Source: Acidovorax sp. (GTDB lineage: Bacteria; Pseudomonadota; Gammaproteobacteria; Burkholderiales; Burkholderiaceae_C). Taken from it: a stretch of DNA of 64,000 nt. The notes beneath the pieces are model-generated. The model ran no database searches, was not told the DNA's origin, and saw only the letters and a list, made by a program, of their open reading frames with translations. The stretch lies in NCBI GenBank assembly GCA_030692685.1, contig JAUXZO010000129.1, positions 56,934-120,933 of the forward strand, read 5' to 3'. Both the position numbers and the translations under genes were made by a program. Shown piece by piece: positions 45,007-53,900 of this stretch. Position 1 is the stretch's first letter, and each line of letters starts with the position of its first letter.

Positions 45007-45261
45007 CTAGCGCCATTTCTCCAGACGCATCCCGGCAATCAATGGCGCCACAACCGCCACCAGCCAGACGATTTTGCTCGTTGTGAGATCTGTCAACGGA
45101 GCTAGAAACCAAGCAGCCGGAATCAACACCGAAGCGCAAAGAAGCACTGTGCGCCGATGAAAAACGCTTGCAACGTAGTGCTGACAGACAGGACAGATTG
45201 CTGGGTTGAACTTGGTTGGCGCTACGAAGCCAATTTCACGATTGCACCAAGGACATTTCAC
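45007..45261 (-). CDS. Small membrane protein with N-terminal zinc-ribbon cysteines
   Basis: 84 residues from a GTG. Two C-x-x-C pairs (MKCPWC and ICPVC, residues 3-6 and about 23-26) form a zinc-ribbon-like knuckle. Two hydrophobic helices follow (LLCASVLIPAAWFLAPL and IVWLVAVVAPLIAGM). The protein resembles the small zinc-ribbon membrane proteins often left as hypothetical. No ribosome-binding site stands out and neighbours give no hint. Confidence 0.6.
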   Translation of the reverse strand: MKCPWCNREIGFVAPTKFNPAICPVCQHYVASVFHRRTVLLCASVLIPAAWFLAPLTDLTTSKIVWLVAVVAPLIAGMRLEKWR

Positions 45262-45624
45262 GGTAATTGCGACAAGTAAAGTTGATATTGGCTGAATACG
45301 GTCGGGCTGCCGTGCCAGCAGGGTTAATTCAGACGATTTCGTGGGGCCACGCTGTCTCCTGTCAACGCGTCCAAGTGGGATTCAGGACTTGATCTGGCCG
45401 GGGCCGGTCTCACGGTCGGTTGATTGTGCTGTCACATCGGGCCCAGCGCAAACATGTGGCCCGGCACGCTACTCAAAGATAAGCGCGATCCCTCCTACGA
45501 TACACGCCAGTCCGAAAGCACAGAAGGCCAGCCGCAAGAGCGAGGCAAGCGACGAGCCTTGAATGAGTCAGCTCGTTCTTAGTCGAAGCTCAAGGTGCTC
45601 AGGTAGTTCGGAAGCACCGGCACC
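45262..45624. other. Gene-poor intergenic stretch
   Basis: No convincing gene. A minus-strand frame of about 32 codons (45470-45567) reads like one membrane helix (LRLAFCAFGLACIVGGIAL) but has neither an ATG/GTG start nor a ribosome-binding site, so it may be a gene remnant. Confidence 0.5.
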
Positions 45625-45738
45625 TTAAGCCCGCTCCGCTATGTCACGGCTGGAGATGCGCTTTGTCTTAAGCGTGCCGACGGCATCCCACCCCATCCAG
45701 AGCATTACGGCACCGAAGCCAATCCAGATCCTTCCCAT
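45625..45738 (-). CDS. Putative 37-residue membrane peptide
   Basis: From the ATG at 45738, with GAGGGG 7 bp upstream, the frame encodes MGRIWIGFGAVMLWMGWDAV followed by a basic and polar tail. One short hydrophobic helix is visible. The good ribosome-binding site is the main support. It is too short for confident assignment and no family is recognised. Confidence 0.4.
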   Translation of the reverse strand: MGRIWIGFGAVMLWMGWDAVGTLKTKRISSRDIAERA

Positions 45739-45857
45739 CGGTATTCCCCTCACGTCAGTATTCGCTTTTGCCCCCAGCCAACGGGCATCGTAGCGGAGTC
45801 GTTGTGGCCTCTCCATGTAGACACGTGCGCTGGGGAGTGGAAAATAATGGGTAACTG

Positions 45858-45912
45858 CAAAATTGATAGCTGCTAGCGCTTATGCAGTAAGCGATAGCGC
45901 GTGTTTTGGCTT
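45858..45912. repeat. TAGCGCTT hairpin repeat
   Basis: AAAATTGATAGCTGCTAGCG, then a loop and TAAGCGATAGCG, ending in TTTTGGCTT. It shares the GATAGCT left flank and TTGGCTT right flank of the copy at 48426. The right arm has one mismatch. Confidence 0.78.
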
Positions 45913-45945
45913 GACTTTCGATTTGCAAGGTGGCTCATCCGCCAA

Positions 45946-45971
45946 CCGTTCGGGCTGAGTCTGTCGAAGCC
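45946..45971 (+). repeat. Dispersed repeat of the TGAGCCTGTCGAA family
   Basis: CCGTTCGGGCTGAGTCTG followed by TCGAAGCC, one base different from the core elsewhere. It lies 77 bp beyond the end of sdaA. Confidence 0.82.
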
Positions 45972-46047
45972 AAGGCACATCTGGGCCCATCGTTGGCTGG
46001 GTGTACGGCGAACGAAGACGGCAGGGCGCACGGGCCAATGCGTCCGC

Positions 46048-47448
46048 TCAGCACTCCACCACATTCACCGCCAACCCCCCGCGCGATGTCTCCTTGTATT
46101 TGCTCTTCATGTCCGCACCGGTCTGCATCATGGTCTTGATGACCTTGTCGAGCGAGACCACGTGCTGGCCATCACCACGCAGCGCGATGCGGGCTGCGTT
46201 GATGGCCTTGATGGCGCCCATGGCGTTGCGTTCGATGCAGGGGATTTGCACCAGGCCGCCCACTGGGTCGCAGGTCATGCCCAGGTTGTGCTCCATGCCG
46301 ATCTCGGCGGCGTTCTCGATCTGCTCGGGGCTTCCGCCCATCACGGCGGCTAACGCGCCTGCGGCCATGGAGCAGGCCACGCCCACCTCGCCCTGGCAGC
46401 CCACTTCGGCGCCTGATAGGGACGCGTTCTCTTTGTAGATGATGCCGATGGCGCCTGCGGTGAGCAAAAAGGTGGCGATGCCGTCCTCGTCCGCGCCGGG
46501 CAAAAAGTTGACGTAGTACTGCAGCACAGCCGGTATCACGCCGGCGGCGCCGTTGGTGGGGGCGGTCACCACGCGGCCACCGGCGGCGTTTTCTTCGTTG
46601 ACGGCCATGGCGTACAGGTTGACCCAGTCCATCATCGACAGCGGGTCGCGCTGGGCGGCTTCGGACTGCGTGGTCAGGCTTTTGTGCAGATCGGCCGCGC
46701 GGCGGCGCACGTTCATGGGGCCGGGCAGGGTGCCGGTGCTGGCGCAACCGCGCAACACGGCGCCCGCCATGGTGTGCCAGATGGCCAGCAGCTGGCGACG
46801 CAGTTCGGCGGGGCTGCGCCAGTGCTGTTCGTTGGCTTCCATGAGTTGCGCGGGCGTCATGCCGGTTGTTTGGCACTGCGCCAGCAACTCGGCGCCGGTG
46901 CGAAAGGGGTGGGGCAAGCCCTGGGCGTGGCCTGCAGCGCCTGGCTGCGCGTGCGCCGCTGCGTTGAGCACACGTTCGCCCGCCGCGTCGATCACAAAAC
47001 CGCCGCCCACCGAGTAGTACTCGCGCGTTGCGATCTCGGCGCCCTGCGCGTCAAAGGCATGGAACGCCATGCCGTTGGGGTGCAGCGGCAGGCTTTTGCG
47101 GCGAAACAGAAGGTGGTCTTTGTCGACAAAGGGCACCGGGTGCTCGCCCAGCAGCGCCAGCGTTTGCCGGGTGCGGATATCGGCAATGGCGGGGGTGATC
47201 TGGTCGGGGTCGATGCGATCAGGCTCATGTCCGGCCAGGCCCAGCAGCACGGCTTTGTCAGTGCCGTGGCCCACGCCGGTGGCTGACAGCGACCCGAACA
47301 GCTCCACGGTGACGTGGTGCACGGCGGCCAGGCCTAGCGTGTCGCGCAGATGGCAGGCAAATTGCCGCGCGGCAATCATGGGACCCACGGTGTGGGAGCT
47401 GGACGGGCCGATGCCAATCTTGAAGAGATCGAAAACGCTGACGGACAT
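46048..47448 (-). CDS. sdaA: L-serine ammonia-lyase (Fe-S dependent, single chain)
   Basis: Converts L-serine to pyruvate and ammonia with a [4Fe-4S] cluster. 466 residues, the usual length of one-chain bacterial SdaA. The N-terminus [20 protein letters not shown] and the SSSHT loop are diagnostic. Cysteines for the cluster are in [17 protein letters not shown] and QIPCIERN. It starts 10 bp after the upstream membrane protein and is probably co-transcribed with it. Confidence 0.96.
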   Translation of the reverse strand: MSVSVFDLFKIGIGPSSSHTVGPMIAARQFACHLRDTLGLAAVHHVTVELFGSLSATGVGHGTDKAVLLGLAGHEPDRIDPDQITPAIADIRTRQTLALLGEHPVPFVDKDHLLFRRKSLPLHPNGMAFHAFDAQGAEIATREYYSVGGGFVIDAAGERVLNAAAHAQPGAAGHAQGLPHPFRTGAELLAQCQTTGMTPAQLMEANEQHWRSPAELRRQLLAIWHTMAGAVLRGCASTGTLPGPMNVRRRAADLHKSLTTQSEAAQRDPLSMMDWVNLYAMAVNEENAAGGRVVTAPTNGAAGVIPAVLQYYVNFLPGADEDGIATFLLTAGAIGIIYKENASLSGAEVGCQGEVGVACSMAAGALAAVMGGSPEQIENAAEIGMEHNLGMTCDPVGGLVQIPCIERNAMGAIKAINAARIALRGDGQHVVSLDKVIKTMMQTGADMKSKYKETSRGGLAVNVVEC

Positions 47449-47458
47449 GGTGGAGTTC

Positions 47459-48211
47459 TCAGGGGCGGCGCAGTGGGTGTGCCGAGGGGTGGGGGCGGAC
47501 TTTTGGATTTGCCTGCTGCGACAGATGCGATTTCAAGGCGAAAGTGGCACCGATCAATGCCATCCAGCCCAGCAGCACATCCCAGAACGCCATCACCAGC
47601 CACACCGGCGCCAGCAGGGGCCCCGCCAAGGGGATGAAGTAAAGGGACAACCGAGGCGTCCAGAAGCCGGGGGCTTTCATGCAGGGCGACGAGAAGGGGT
47701 CGAACGGGCCGGGCGAGCAGCCCAGGCTTTCCATGATGGCCCGCGCGTTCTGGTTGCCCACAATGGGTACGCCCAGTGCCAGGCAGAAGCCGACGAACCC
47801 AATCAACAGCAGCCAGAACGCGCCCGTCACGCTCCAGCGCAGCACATCAGCCTGGGTGGCGTTGGTGCTGCGCGGCAGCCATTGCGGCAGCAGCGCGGCC
47901 GCTGCGGCGGGGTGGCGGTCTGCCCAGCGTGCGGCAACCAGCGCCAGCCCCCATGCCAGCAGCAGCCCCCAGAAGTGGGTCAGCAGCACAAACGGGTAGT
48001 CGAGGATGCTGCCCGCAGACAGAAAAGGCGTCAGCCGCAGCGCCACCGGATTGGTGAGCCACGAGCAAGAGCGCAGTGCGGGGTCGGCGTGGGGTTGGCA
48101 CTGCAGCAGGTCTAGCACCCGCTCTGCCGCCACGCCCCCGACGATGGAAAAGACCAGGCAGAAAAGGATGAGCCCCCACTGGAGGGTTTTGAAAAGGTGT
48201 CTGGCGGTCAA
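47459..48211 (-). CDS. Polytopic membrane protein of unknown function
   Basis: 250 residues from a TTG with a perfect AGGAGG 9 bp upstream; the frame extends 40 codons further but that part is low-complexity and unlikely. About five hydrophobic helices are visible ([76 protein letters not shown] and a last one). Several cysteines lie in the loops. I do not recognise the family. It ends 10 bp before sdaA. Confidence 0.7.
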   Translation of the reverse strand: MTARHLFKTLQWGLILFCLVFSIVGGVAAERVLDLLQCQPHADPALRSCSWLTNPVALRLTPFLSAGSILDYPFVLLTHFWGLLLAWGLALVAARWADRHPAAAAALLPQWLPRSTNATQADVLRWSVTGAFWLLLIGFVGFCLALGVPIVGNQNARAIMESLGCSPGPFDPFSSPCMKAPGFWTPRLSLYFIPLAGPLLAPVWLVMAFWDVLLGWMALIGATFALKSHLSQQANPKVRPHPSAHPLRRP

Positions 48212-48425
48212 ACGGATGGCCCTCCTGGCGCGCCACGGGTGGTGGCTTGCGGATGTTGTTGTCGTTGTTATTTGGTGTCTCGGGCCCAGTGGGGCTCGGG
48301 CGGCTTGGCTTGCCCGCCGCAGTGGGCGCAAGACTAGCCTGCTGCAAAGACGGTGCCATGCGCGCTATCCCTGCCTTGCCACGGCTTGGGAGCGTGGCCA
48401 TGCGCCGCCGAAAGCGGTGGAATGA

Positions 48426-48483
48426 TTAAAAATTGATAGCTACTAGCGCTTGATGGATAAGCGCTAGAGGCCAATTTGGCTTG
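48426..48483. repeat. TAGCGCTT hairpin repeat, intact copy
   Basis: CTAGCGCTT (48443-48451) and AAGCGCTAG (48459-48467) make a perfect stem with a 7-nt loop, flanked by AATTGATAGCTA on the left and AGGCCAATTTGGCTT on the right. It lies just after the end of hpnC and is the best reference copy. Confidence 0.88.
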
Positions 48484-48541
48484 GAATTTATAGCCCAGGC
48501 GCAGGCCAGTGTCAGCGCGGCTTGCGGCGCATGAATCTTTC

Positions 48542-49480
48542 TTACATCGCCAGCGCGCGGCCCAGCATCACGCACCAATCCCACGCATGCAGGCGGGGGC
48601 GCGTGTGGAGGCTGCCGCCTTTGAGGGCATCGACCTTGTCCAGTATGCGCAGGCCGCCTTGCACGACCAGGCGCAGCTCCCACCCGGCGCGGCCGGGCAA
48701 GCGGTGCACCAGGGGGGCGCCGCTTTGCATGCTGACGCGGGCCCAGCGGGCGCAGCCGGTGATGAGGCGGATGTTCTCGGGCGCGTTGCGCAGCGCCAGC
48801 AGCTCGGCCTGGCTGGCGCCGTGGGCGGCGCAGTCGGCGCGGGGCAGGTAGTGGCGGCCCCGGGGGATGTCTACGCTCAGGTCTTGCCAAAAGTTGATGA
48901 GCTGCAGCGCCGTGCAGATGGCGTCGCTCTCTTGCAGCGCCGTTTCATCCGTCACGCCATACAGGTGCAGCAGCAGGCGGCCCACCGGGTTGGCCGAACG
49001 GCGGCAGTAATCCAGCAGTTCGTCGCGGTCGGCATAGCCCTCGGCGTCGCGGGTTTTTTCGACGTCCTGGGCGAACGCGCTGAGCAGGTCTGCCAGCAAC
49101 GGCACAGGCAACTGGTGGCTGCGCAATACGGATTGCAGCGGCACAAACACGCTGGCCCAGCGGGGCGAGGGCGGCTGGCCCTGGGCGATGGCCATCAGGT
49201 CGGCGTGGTAGTCGGCCAGGTCGGTCAGGCGGGCGGTGGCCGAGGCGTCGCCTTCGTCGGCAATGTCGTCAGCAGTGCGCGCAAAACCGTAGATGGCGGC
49301 AATGGGCTGGCGCAGGTGCGGGGGGCACAGCACCGATGCGACCGGGAAATTCTCGTAATGGGTGACAGGAGCGGCCAGCGTGGCAACGTCAGGTTGCGGG
49401 GGCGGAGGTGGCGGGGAAGTTGCGGCGGCTGGGGCTGCGGCCGGTGCTTCGGGTGTGGGGGGGCGAGGGAGGGCGTTCAC
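48542..49480 (-). CDS. hpnC: Hydroxysqualene synthase HpnC
   Basis: 312 residues from a GTG at 49480; an ATG at 49519 would add 13 residues. A proline/alanine-rich N-terminal tail (about residues 5-35) is unusual. The squalene/phytoene synthase core follows: HYENFPVASVLCPPHLR, the first aspartate motif GFARTADDIADEG and the second LINFWQDLSVDIPRGR. HpnC converts presqualene diphosphate to hydroxysqualene between HpnD and HpnE. It lies about 4 kb from those genes, separated by sdaA and a gene-poor stretch. Confidence 0.92.
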   Translation of the reverse strand: MNALPRPPTPEAPAAAPAAATSPPPPPPQPDVATLAAPVTHYENFPVASVLCPPHLRQPIAAIYGFARTADDIADEGDASATARLTDLADYHADLMAIAQGQPPSPRWASVFVPLQSVLRSHQLPVPLLADLLSAFAQDVEKTRDAEGYADRDELLDYCRRSANPVGRLLLHLYGVTDETALQESDAICTALQLINFWQDLSVDIPRGRHYLPRADCAAHGASQAELLALRNAPENIRLITGCARWARVSMQSGAPLVHRLPGRAGWELRLVVQGGLRILDKVDALKGGSLHTRPRLHAWDWCVMLGRALAM

Positions 49481-49520
49481 ACCCCGGATTGTCGCTTGAC
49501 AAGGCGGGGGGCTTCTCATA

Positions 49521-49546
49521 GATTACTAACCGGTCAGTCAGTAATC
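49521..49546. promoter_or_regulatory. TetR-type operator upstream of the RND efflux genes
   Basis: A 26-bp interrupted palindrome with outer arms GATTACT and AGTAATC and an ACCGGTCAGTCAG centre; 20 of 26 positions match the reverse complement. This looks like sites bound by TetR/AcrR repressors before efflux operons. No tetR gene is in the window. It also abuts the hpnC start region, so it might affect both directions. Confidence 0.65.
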
Positions 49547-49570
49547 AAAAAAGCCAATTCAACCGGGGAC

Positions 49571-49655
49571 AAGGAGGCTGGCCGGTATGTCGGTATGTCG
49601 GTATGTACCTGTTACCGCAGCCCCGTTGCAACGCAGGCACTCGTGCCTGCGTTTT
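49571..49655 (+). promoter_or_regulatory. Complex leader of the RND operon: SD, triplicate 8-bp repeat, terminator-like hairpin
   Basis: AAGGAGG (49571-49577) is followed by three head-to-tail copies of CGGTATGT (49583-49606), each holding an ATG in a different frame (49587, 49595, 49603). The third is in frame with the efflux adaptor. Then AACGCAGGCA and TGCCTGCGTT (49630-49653) form a 10-bp stem with a CTCG loop ending in TTTT, like an intrinsic terminator. This could be an attenuator or a slippage-prone switch. The role is inference. Confidence 0.5.
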
Positions 49656-49710
49656 GCGTGCAGCCCCCTGCAGCGTCCTTGTAGCCCCTCTTTTTTTCAC
49701 CGGATTTCCC

Positions 49711-50982
49711 ATGCGCACACCCTCCGCCTCGCGGCCCTTTCAACGGCATTGCCGGACTTTGCTGGTGCTGGCCACAGCGGCTGTGCTGGCCGCCTGCTCG
49801 CGCCCCGCGCCGCCTGAGGAGCCCGTGCGCTCCGTCAAATTGCTGACGGTAGGCGTGGGCGCGCTGCAGTCCACCCTGGAGTATTCGGGCGAGGTTCGGG
49901 CGCGGGTGGAGTCGCGGTTGGGGTTTCGCGTAGCGGGCAAAATTGTGCAGCGCCAGGCCGAACTGGGGCAGCGTGTGCGGGCCGGGCAGGTGCTGGCCCA
50001 GCTGGACCCCAAGGACTACCAACTGGCCGCCGATGCTGCCCGCGCCCAGCTCGCCTCAGCCACCACGCAGCGTGATCTGGCGGCTGCTGACTACAAGCGC
50101 TACCAGGCGCTGAAAGACCAGAACTTCATCAGCGGCGCCGAGCTGGAGCGCCGCGACGCAACGCTGAAAGCCGCCCAGGCCACGCTGGACCAGGCCCGCG
50201 CGCAGCTGTCGTCACAAGGCAACCAGGCGGCCTACACCACGCTGGTGGCCGATGTGTCGGGCGTCGTGACGGGTATTGATGCCGAGCCAGGCCAGGTGGT
50301 GTCGGCCGGAACCTCTGTGGTGCGCATTGCGCAGGACGGCCCTCGCGACGTGGTGTTTGCGGTGCCCGAAGACAAGGTGGGGCAGATCACGCAGGGCTCT
50401 GAAGTGGCGGTGCGAGGCTGGTCCGGCGGCGCCAACCTGACGGGCCGCGTGCGCGAAGTGGCGGCCAGTGCCGATGCGGCAACCCGCACGTTCCAGATCA
50501 AGGTGGCCATTGATGGGGCCGACGCCCCGGCGCTGGGCTCCACCGTGTATGTCACGCCCAAGGCGCTCAGCCATGCGGGCATTGCTGCCATCAAGCTGCC
50601 CACCAGCGCCCTGCGCCAGGAAGGACAGTCCACAGCGGTGTGGGTGTACGACGCCGCCAGCAGCACCATCCAGTCGCAGGTGGTGCAGATCGCCACGGCC
50701 GACGGCAACGAGGCCGTGGTGGCTGCGGGCCTGACGCCGGGCATGCAGGTGGTTGCCACGGGCGTGCATGTGCTCTCCCCCGGGCAGAAGGTGCTGATTT
50801 ATCAGCAAAAAGGGGGGCAAGCGCCCGCTGGTAAAGCGCAGACAGCTATTAATCCAGTAGCAATGCCTGGTGCGCCTGGTGCGCCCGTTGCGCCCATCGC
50901 GCCCGCTTCGCCCATCGCACCGGTTGCACCCGTCGCGCCCGCTGCCACGGCTGTGGCACCCGCAGCTTCTACAGCCAACTGA
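49711..50982 (+). CDS. RND efflux periplasmic adaptor (membrane fusion protein), lipoprotein
   Basis: 423 residues from the ATG at 49711; an in-frame ATG at 49603 would add 36 residues that do not look like signal peptide. The signal ends in lipobox VLAAC. Then come the beta-barrel/lipoyl halves (GEVRARVESRLGFRVAGKIV, GQRVRAGQVLAQLDP), a coiled-coil hairpin (about 95-160), and LVADVSGVVTGIDAEPGQVV. A C-terminal tail of repeated APVAP-type triplets (about 385-420) is unusual. It is linked by 8 bp to the RND pump gene. It bridges the inner-membrane pump to an outer-membrane channel not seen here. Confidence 0.93.
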   Translation: MRTPSASRPFQRHCRTLLVLATAAVLAACSRPAPPEEPVRSVKLLTVGVGALQSTLEYSGEVRARVESRLGFRVAGKIVQRQAELGQRVRAGQVLAQLDPKDYQLAADAARAQLASATTQRDLAAADYKRYQALKDQNFISGAELERRDATLKAAQATLDQARAQLSSQGNQAAYTTLVADVSGVVTGIDAEPGQVVSAGTSVVRIAQDGPRDVVFAVPEDKVGQITQGSEVAVRGWSGGANLTGRVREVAASADAATRTFQIKVAIDGADAPALGSTVYVTPKALSHAGIAAIKLPTSALRQEGQSTAVWVYDAASSTIQSQVVQIATADGNEAVVAAGLTPGMQVVATGVHVLSPGQKVLIYQQKGGQAPAGKAQTAINPVAMPGAPGAPVAPIAPASPIAPVAPVAPAATAVAPAASTAN

Positions 50983-50990
50983 GGCCGGCC

Positions 50991-53900
50991 ATGACGCAAG
51001 TACAACCCAAAGAGGGGTTCAACCTCTCCAAATGGGCGCTCGACCACCCGGCCCTCACCCGCTACCTCATGGTGGTGCTGATGCTGCTGGGCTTTGCGGC
51101 CTACTTTCAGCTGGGGCAGGACGAAGACCCGCCTTTCACCTTCCGCGCCATGGTGGTGCGCACTTACTGGCCGGGCGCCACGGCGCAGCAGGTGGCCGAG
51201 CAGGTCACCGACAAGATCGAGCGCACACTGCAAGAGGTGCCGTATGCGGACAAGATCCGCAGCTATTCCAAGCCCGGCGAGTCGCAGATCATTTTTCAGA
51301 TCAAGGACTCCTCCAAGGCGAGCGAAGTCGCCAACGTCTGGTACAGCGTGCGCAAGAAGGTGGGCGACATGCGCTACACCCTGCCCACGGGCATCCAGGG
51401 GCCGTTCTTCAATGACGACTTTGGCGATGTGTATGGCGTGATCTACGCGCTGGAGTCCGAAGGCTTCAGCTATGCCGAGGTCAAGCAGTTCGCCGACGAC
51501 GCGCGCCAGCAGCTGCTGCGCGTGCCTGATGTGGCCAAGGTCGAACTGTTTGGTGCGCAGGACGAAAAACTGTTCATCGAGATGTCGCAAAAGCGCCTGT
51601 CGCAACTCGGCCTGGACATGAACCAGGTGCTGGCCCAGCTGGGCCAGCAGAACGCGGTGGAAAGCGCGGGCGCCATCCAGACCCCGCAGGACCAGGTACA
51701 GGTGCGTGTGCAAGGGCAGTTCAACGCGATTGAAGACCTGCGCGCCATGCCGATCCGGGGCCCCTCAGTCGCGCAATTGCGGCTGGGCGACATCGCAGAA
51801 GTCAAGCGCGGTTACGTAGACCCGGCCACCGTGAAGGTGCGCCACCAGGGGAAGGAAGTGATTGCGCTCGGGGTCTCCATGACCAAGGGGGGCGACATCA
51901 TCGCGCTGGGCAAGGCCCTGCACGCGACGACAGACCGCATTGCGTCGGCGTTGCCTGCCGGCGTGAAGCTGGTTAACGTGCAAGACCAGCCCAAGGCGGT
52001 GGCAACGTCGGTGAACGAGTTTGTCAAGGTGCTGATCGAGGCGGTGGTCATCGTGTTGGCGGTGAGTTTTATTGCGCTGGGGCTGCACAAACGCCCTGGC
52101 AACCAGCCACTTTGGAAGCGCTGGTACATCGACCCGCGCCCCGGGCTGGTGGTGGGCATCACCATTCCGCTGGTGCTGGCCGTGACGTTTTTGGCCATGT
52201 GGTACTGGGGCATTGGCCTGCACAAGATTTCGCTGGGCTCGCTGATCATTGCGCTGGGTCTGCTGGTGGACGACGCGATCATTGCAGTCGAGATGATGGT
52301 GCTCAAGCTCGAAGAGGGCTACGACAAGGTGCGCGCCGCCACCTTTGCCTACGAGATCACGGCCATGCCCATGTTGACGGGCACGCTGATCACTGCGGCT
52401 GGCTTTTTGCCCATTGGTTTGGCCAAGTCCACCACAGGCGAATACACGTTTGCGATTTTTGCGGTGACGGTGATCGCGCTGGTGCTCAGCTGGATCGTGT
52501 CGGTGTACTTTGTGCCGTATCTGGGCACCTTGCTGCTCAAGGTGCCCCCACACGTTCTGGCCGCGCAGGCCAACAAGGGCATCACGGACGACCCGCATGA
52601 GGTGTTTGACAGCCCGTTCTACCGCACCTTTCGGCGGTTGGTGAACTGGTGTGTCGAGCACCGGTGGCTGACCATTGGCGCGACGGTATTGACCTTTGCG
52701 CTGGGCATTGTGGGCATGGGCCAGGTGCAGCAGCAGTTCTTCCCGGATTCCAGCCGTCCTGAAATCATGGTGGACGTCTGGTTCCCTGAAGGCACCTCGT
52801 TTGCGGGCAATGAAGAAGTCACCAAACGGGTGGAGCAGCGTTTGCTGTCCGAACCGGGCGTGAACACCGTCAGCACCTGGGTGGGCTCGGGCGTTCCCCG
52901 TTTCTATCTCCCGCTGGACCAGGTGTTCCCGCAAAGCAACGTGTCGCAGTTCATCGTGGTGCCGAAAGACCTGAAGGTGCGCGAATCGCTGCGCGTGAAA
53001 CTGCCTGCGCTACTGGCCGAGGAGTTCCCAGAGGTACGCGGCCGCGTCAAGCTGCTGCCTAACGGGCCGCCCGTGCCCTATCCCGTGCAGTTCCGCGTGG
53101 TGGGGCCCGAGCCGCTGGTGCTGCGCGAGCGCGCCGACGAAGTGAAGGCGCAGTTGCGTAAGAACCCCGACATGCGCGGGGTGAACGACAACTGGAACGA
53201 ATCCGTGAAGGTGCTGCGACTGGAAGTGGACCAGGCCAAGGCACGCGCCTTGGGTGTGACGAGCCAGTCCATTGCGCAGGCGTCCAAGACCATTCTGTCG
53301 GGCACACAGGTGGGGCAGTTCCGCGAAGGCGACAAACTGATCGACATCGTGCTGCGCCAGCCGCTGGACGAGCGCAACGCCATTACCGACATCGCCAACG
53401 CCTATTTGCCCACGGCGTCGGGCAAGTCGATCCCGCTCACGCAGATTGCCAAGCCCGTGTTCACCTGGGAGCCGGGTGTGATGTGGCGCGAAAACCGCGA
53501 TTACGCCATCACGGTACAGGGCGACGTGACGGAGGGCCTGCAGGGCGCCACGGTGACGGCCGCATTGCTGCCTGCGCTGAAAGAGATTGAGGCAAAGTGG
53601 CATGCGGCGGGGCAGACGGGCTACCGCATTGAAGTGGCGGGCGCTGTGGAGGAAAGCTCCAAGGGCTCGGCGTCGATCGCGGCGGGCATTCCGGTCATGC
53701 TGTTCATCACCTTCACGCTGCTCATGCTGCAACTGCACAGCTTCAGCCGCGCGATGCTGGTGTTTCTGACCGGGCCGCTGGGGCTGGCGGGTGTGGCTGG
53801 TGCGCTGATATTGCTCAACCGTCCGTTCGGCTTTGTGGCACTGTTGGGCGTGATCGCGCTCATGGGCATGATCCAGCGCAATTCCGTGATCCTGATCGAC

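Larger units (their letters stand above)
45739..46047. other. Intergenic stretch dominated by repeats
   Basis: 309 bases between the small membrane frame and the end of sdaA. They hold one TAGCGCTT hairpin repeat and one TGAGCCTGTCGAA-type repeat (listed separately). I see no gene in the remainder. Confidence 0.6.

Noticed and set aside
45470..45567. Possible 30-residue membrane peptide on the minus strand
   Set aside because: No ATG/GTG start and no ribosome-binding site; recorded only as a possible remnant.
50802..51713. Collagen-like GAT/GAP-type repeat protein on the minus strand
   Set aside because: It is the antisense reading of the Pro-Ala tail of the efflux adaptor and the start of the pump gene.
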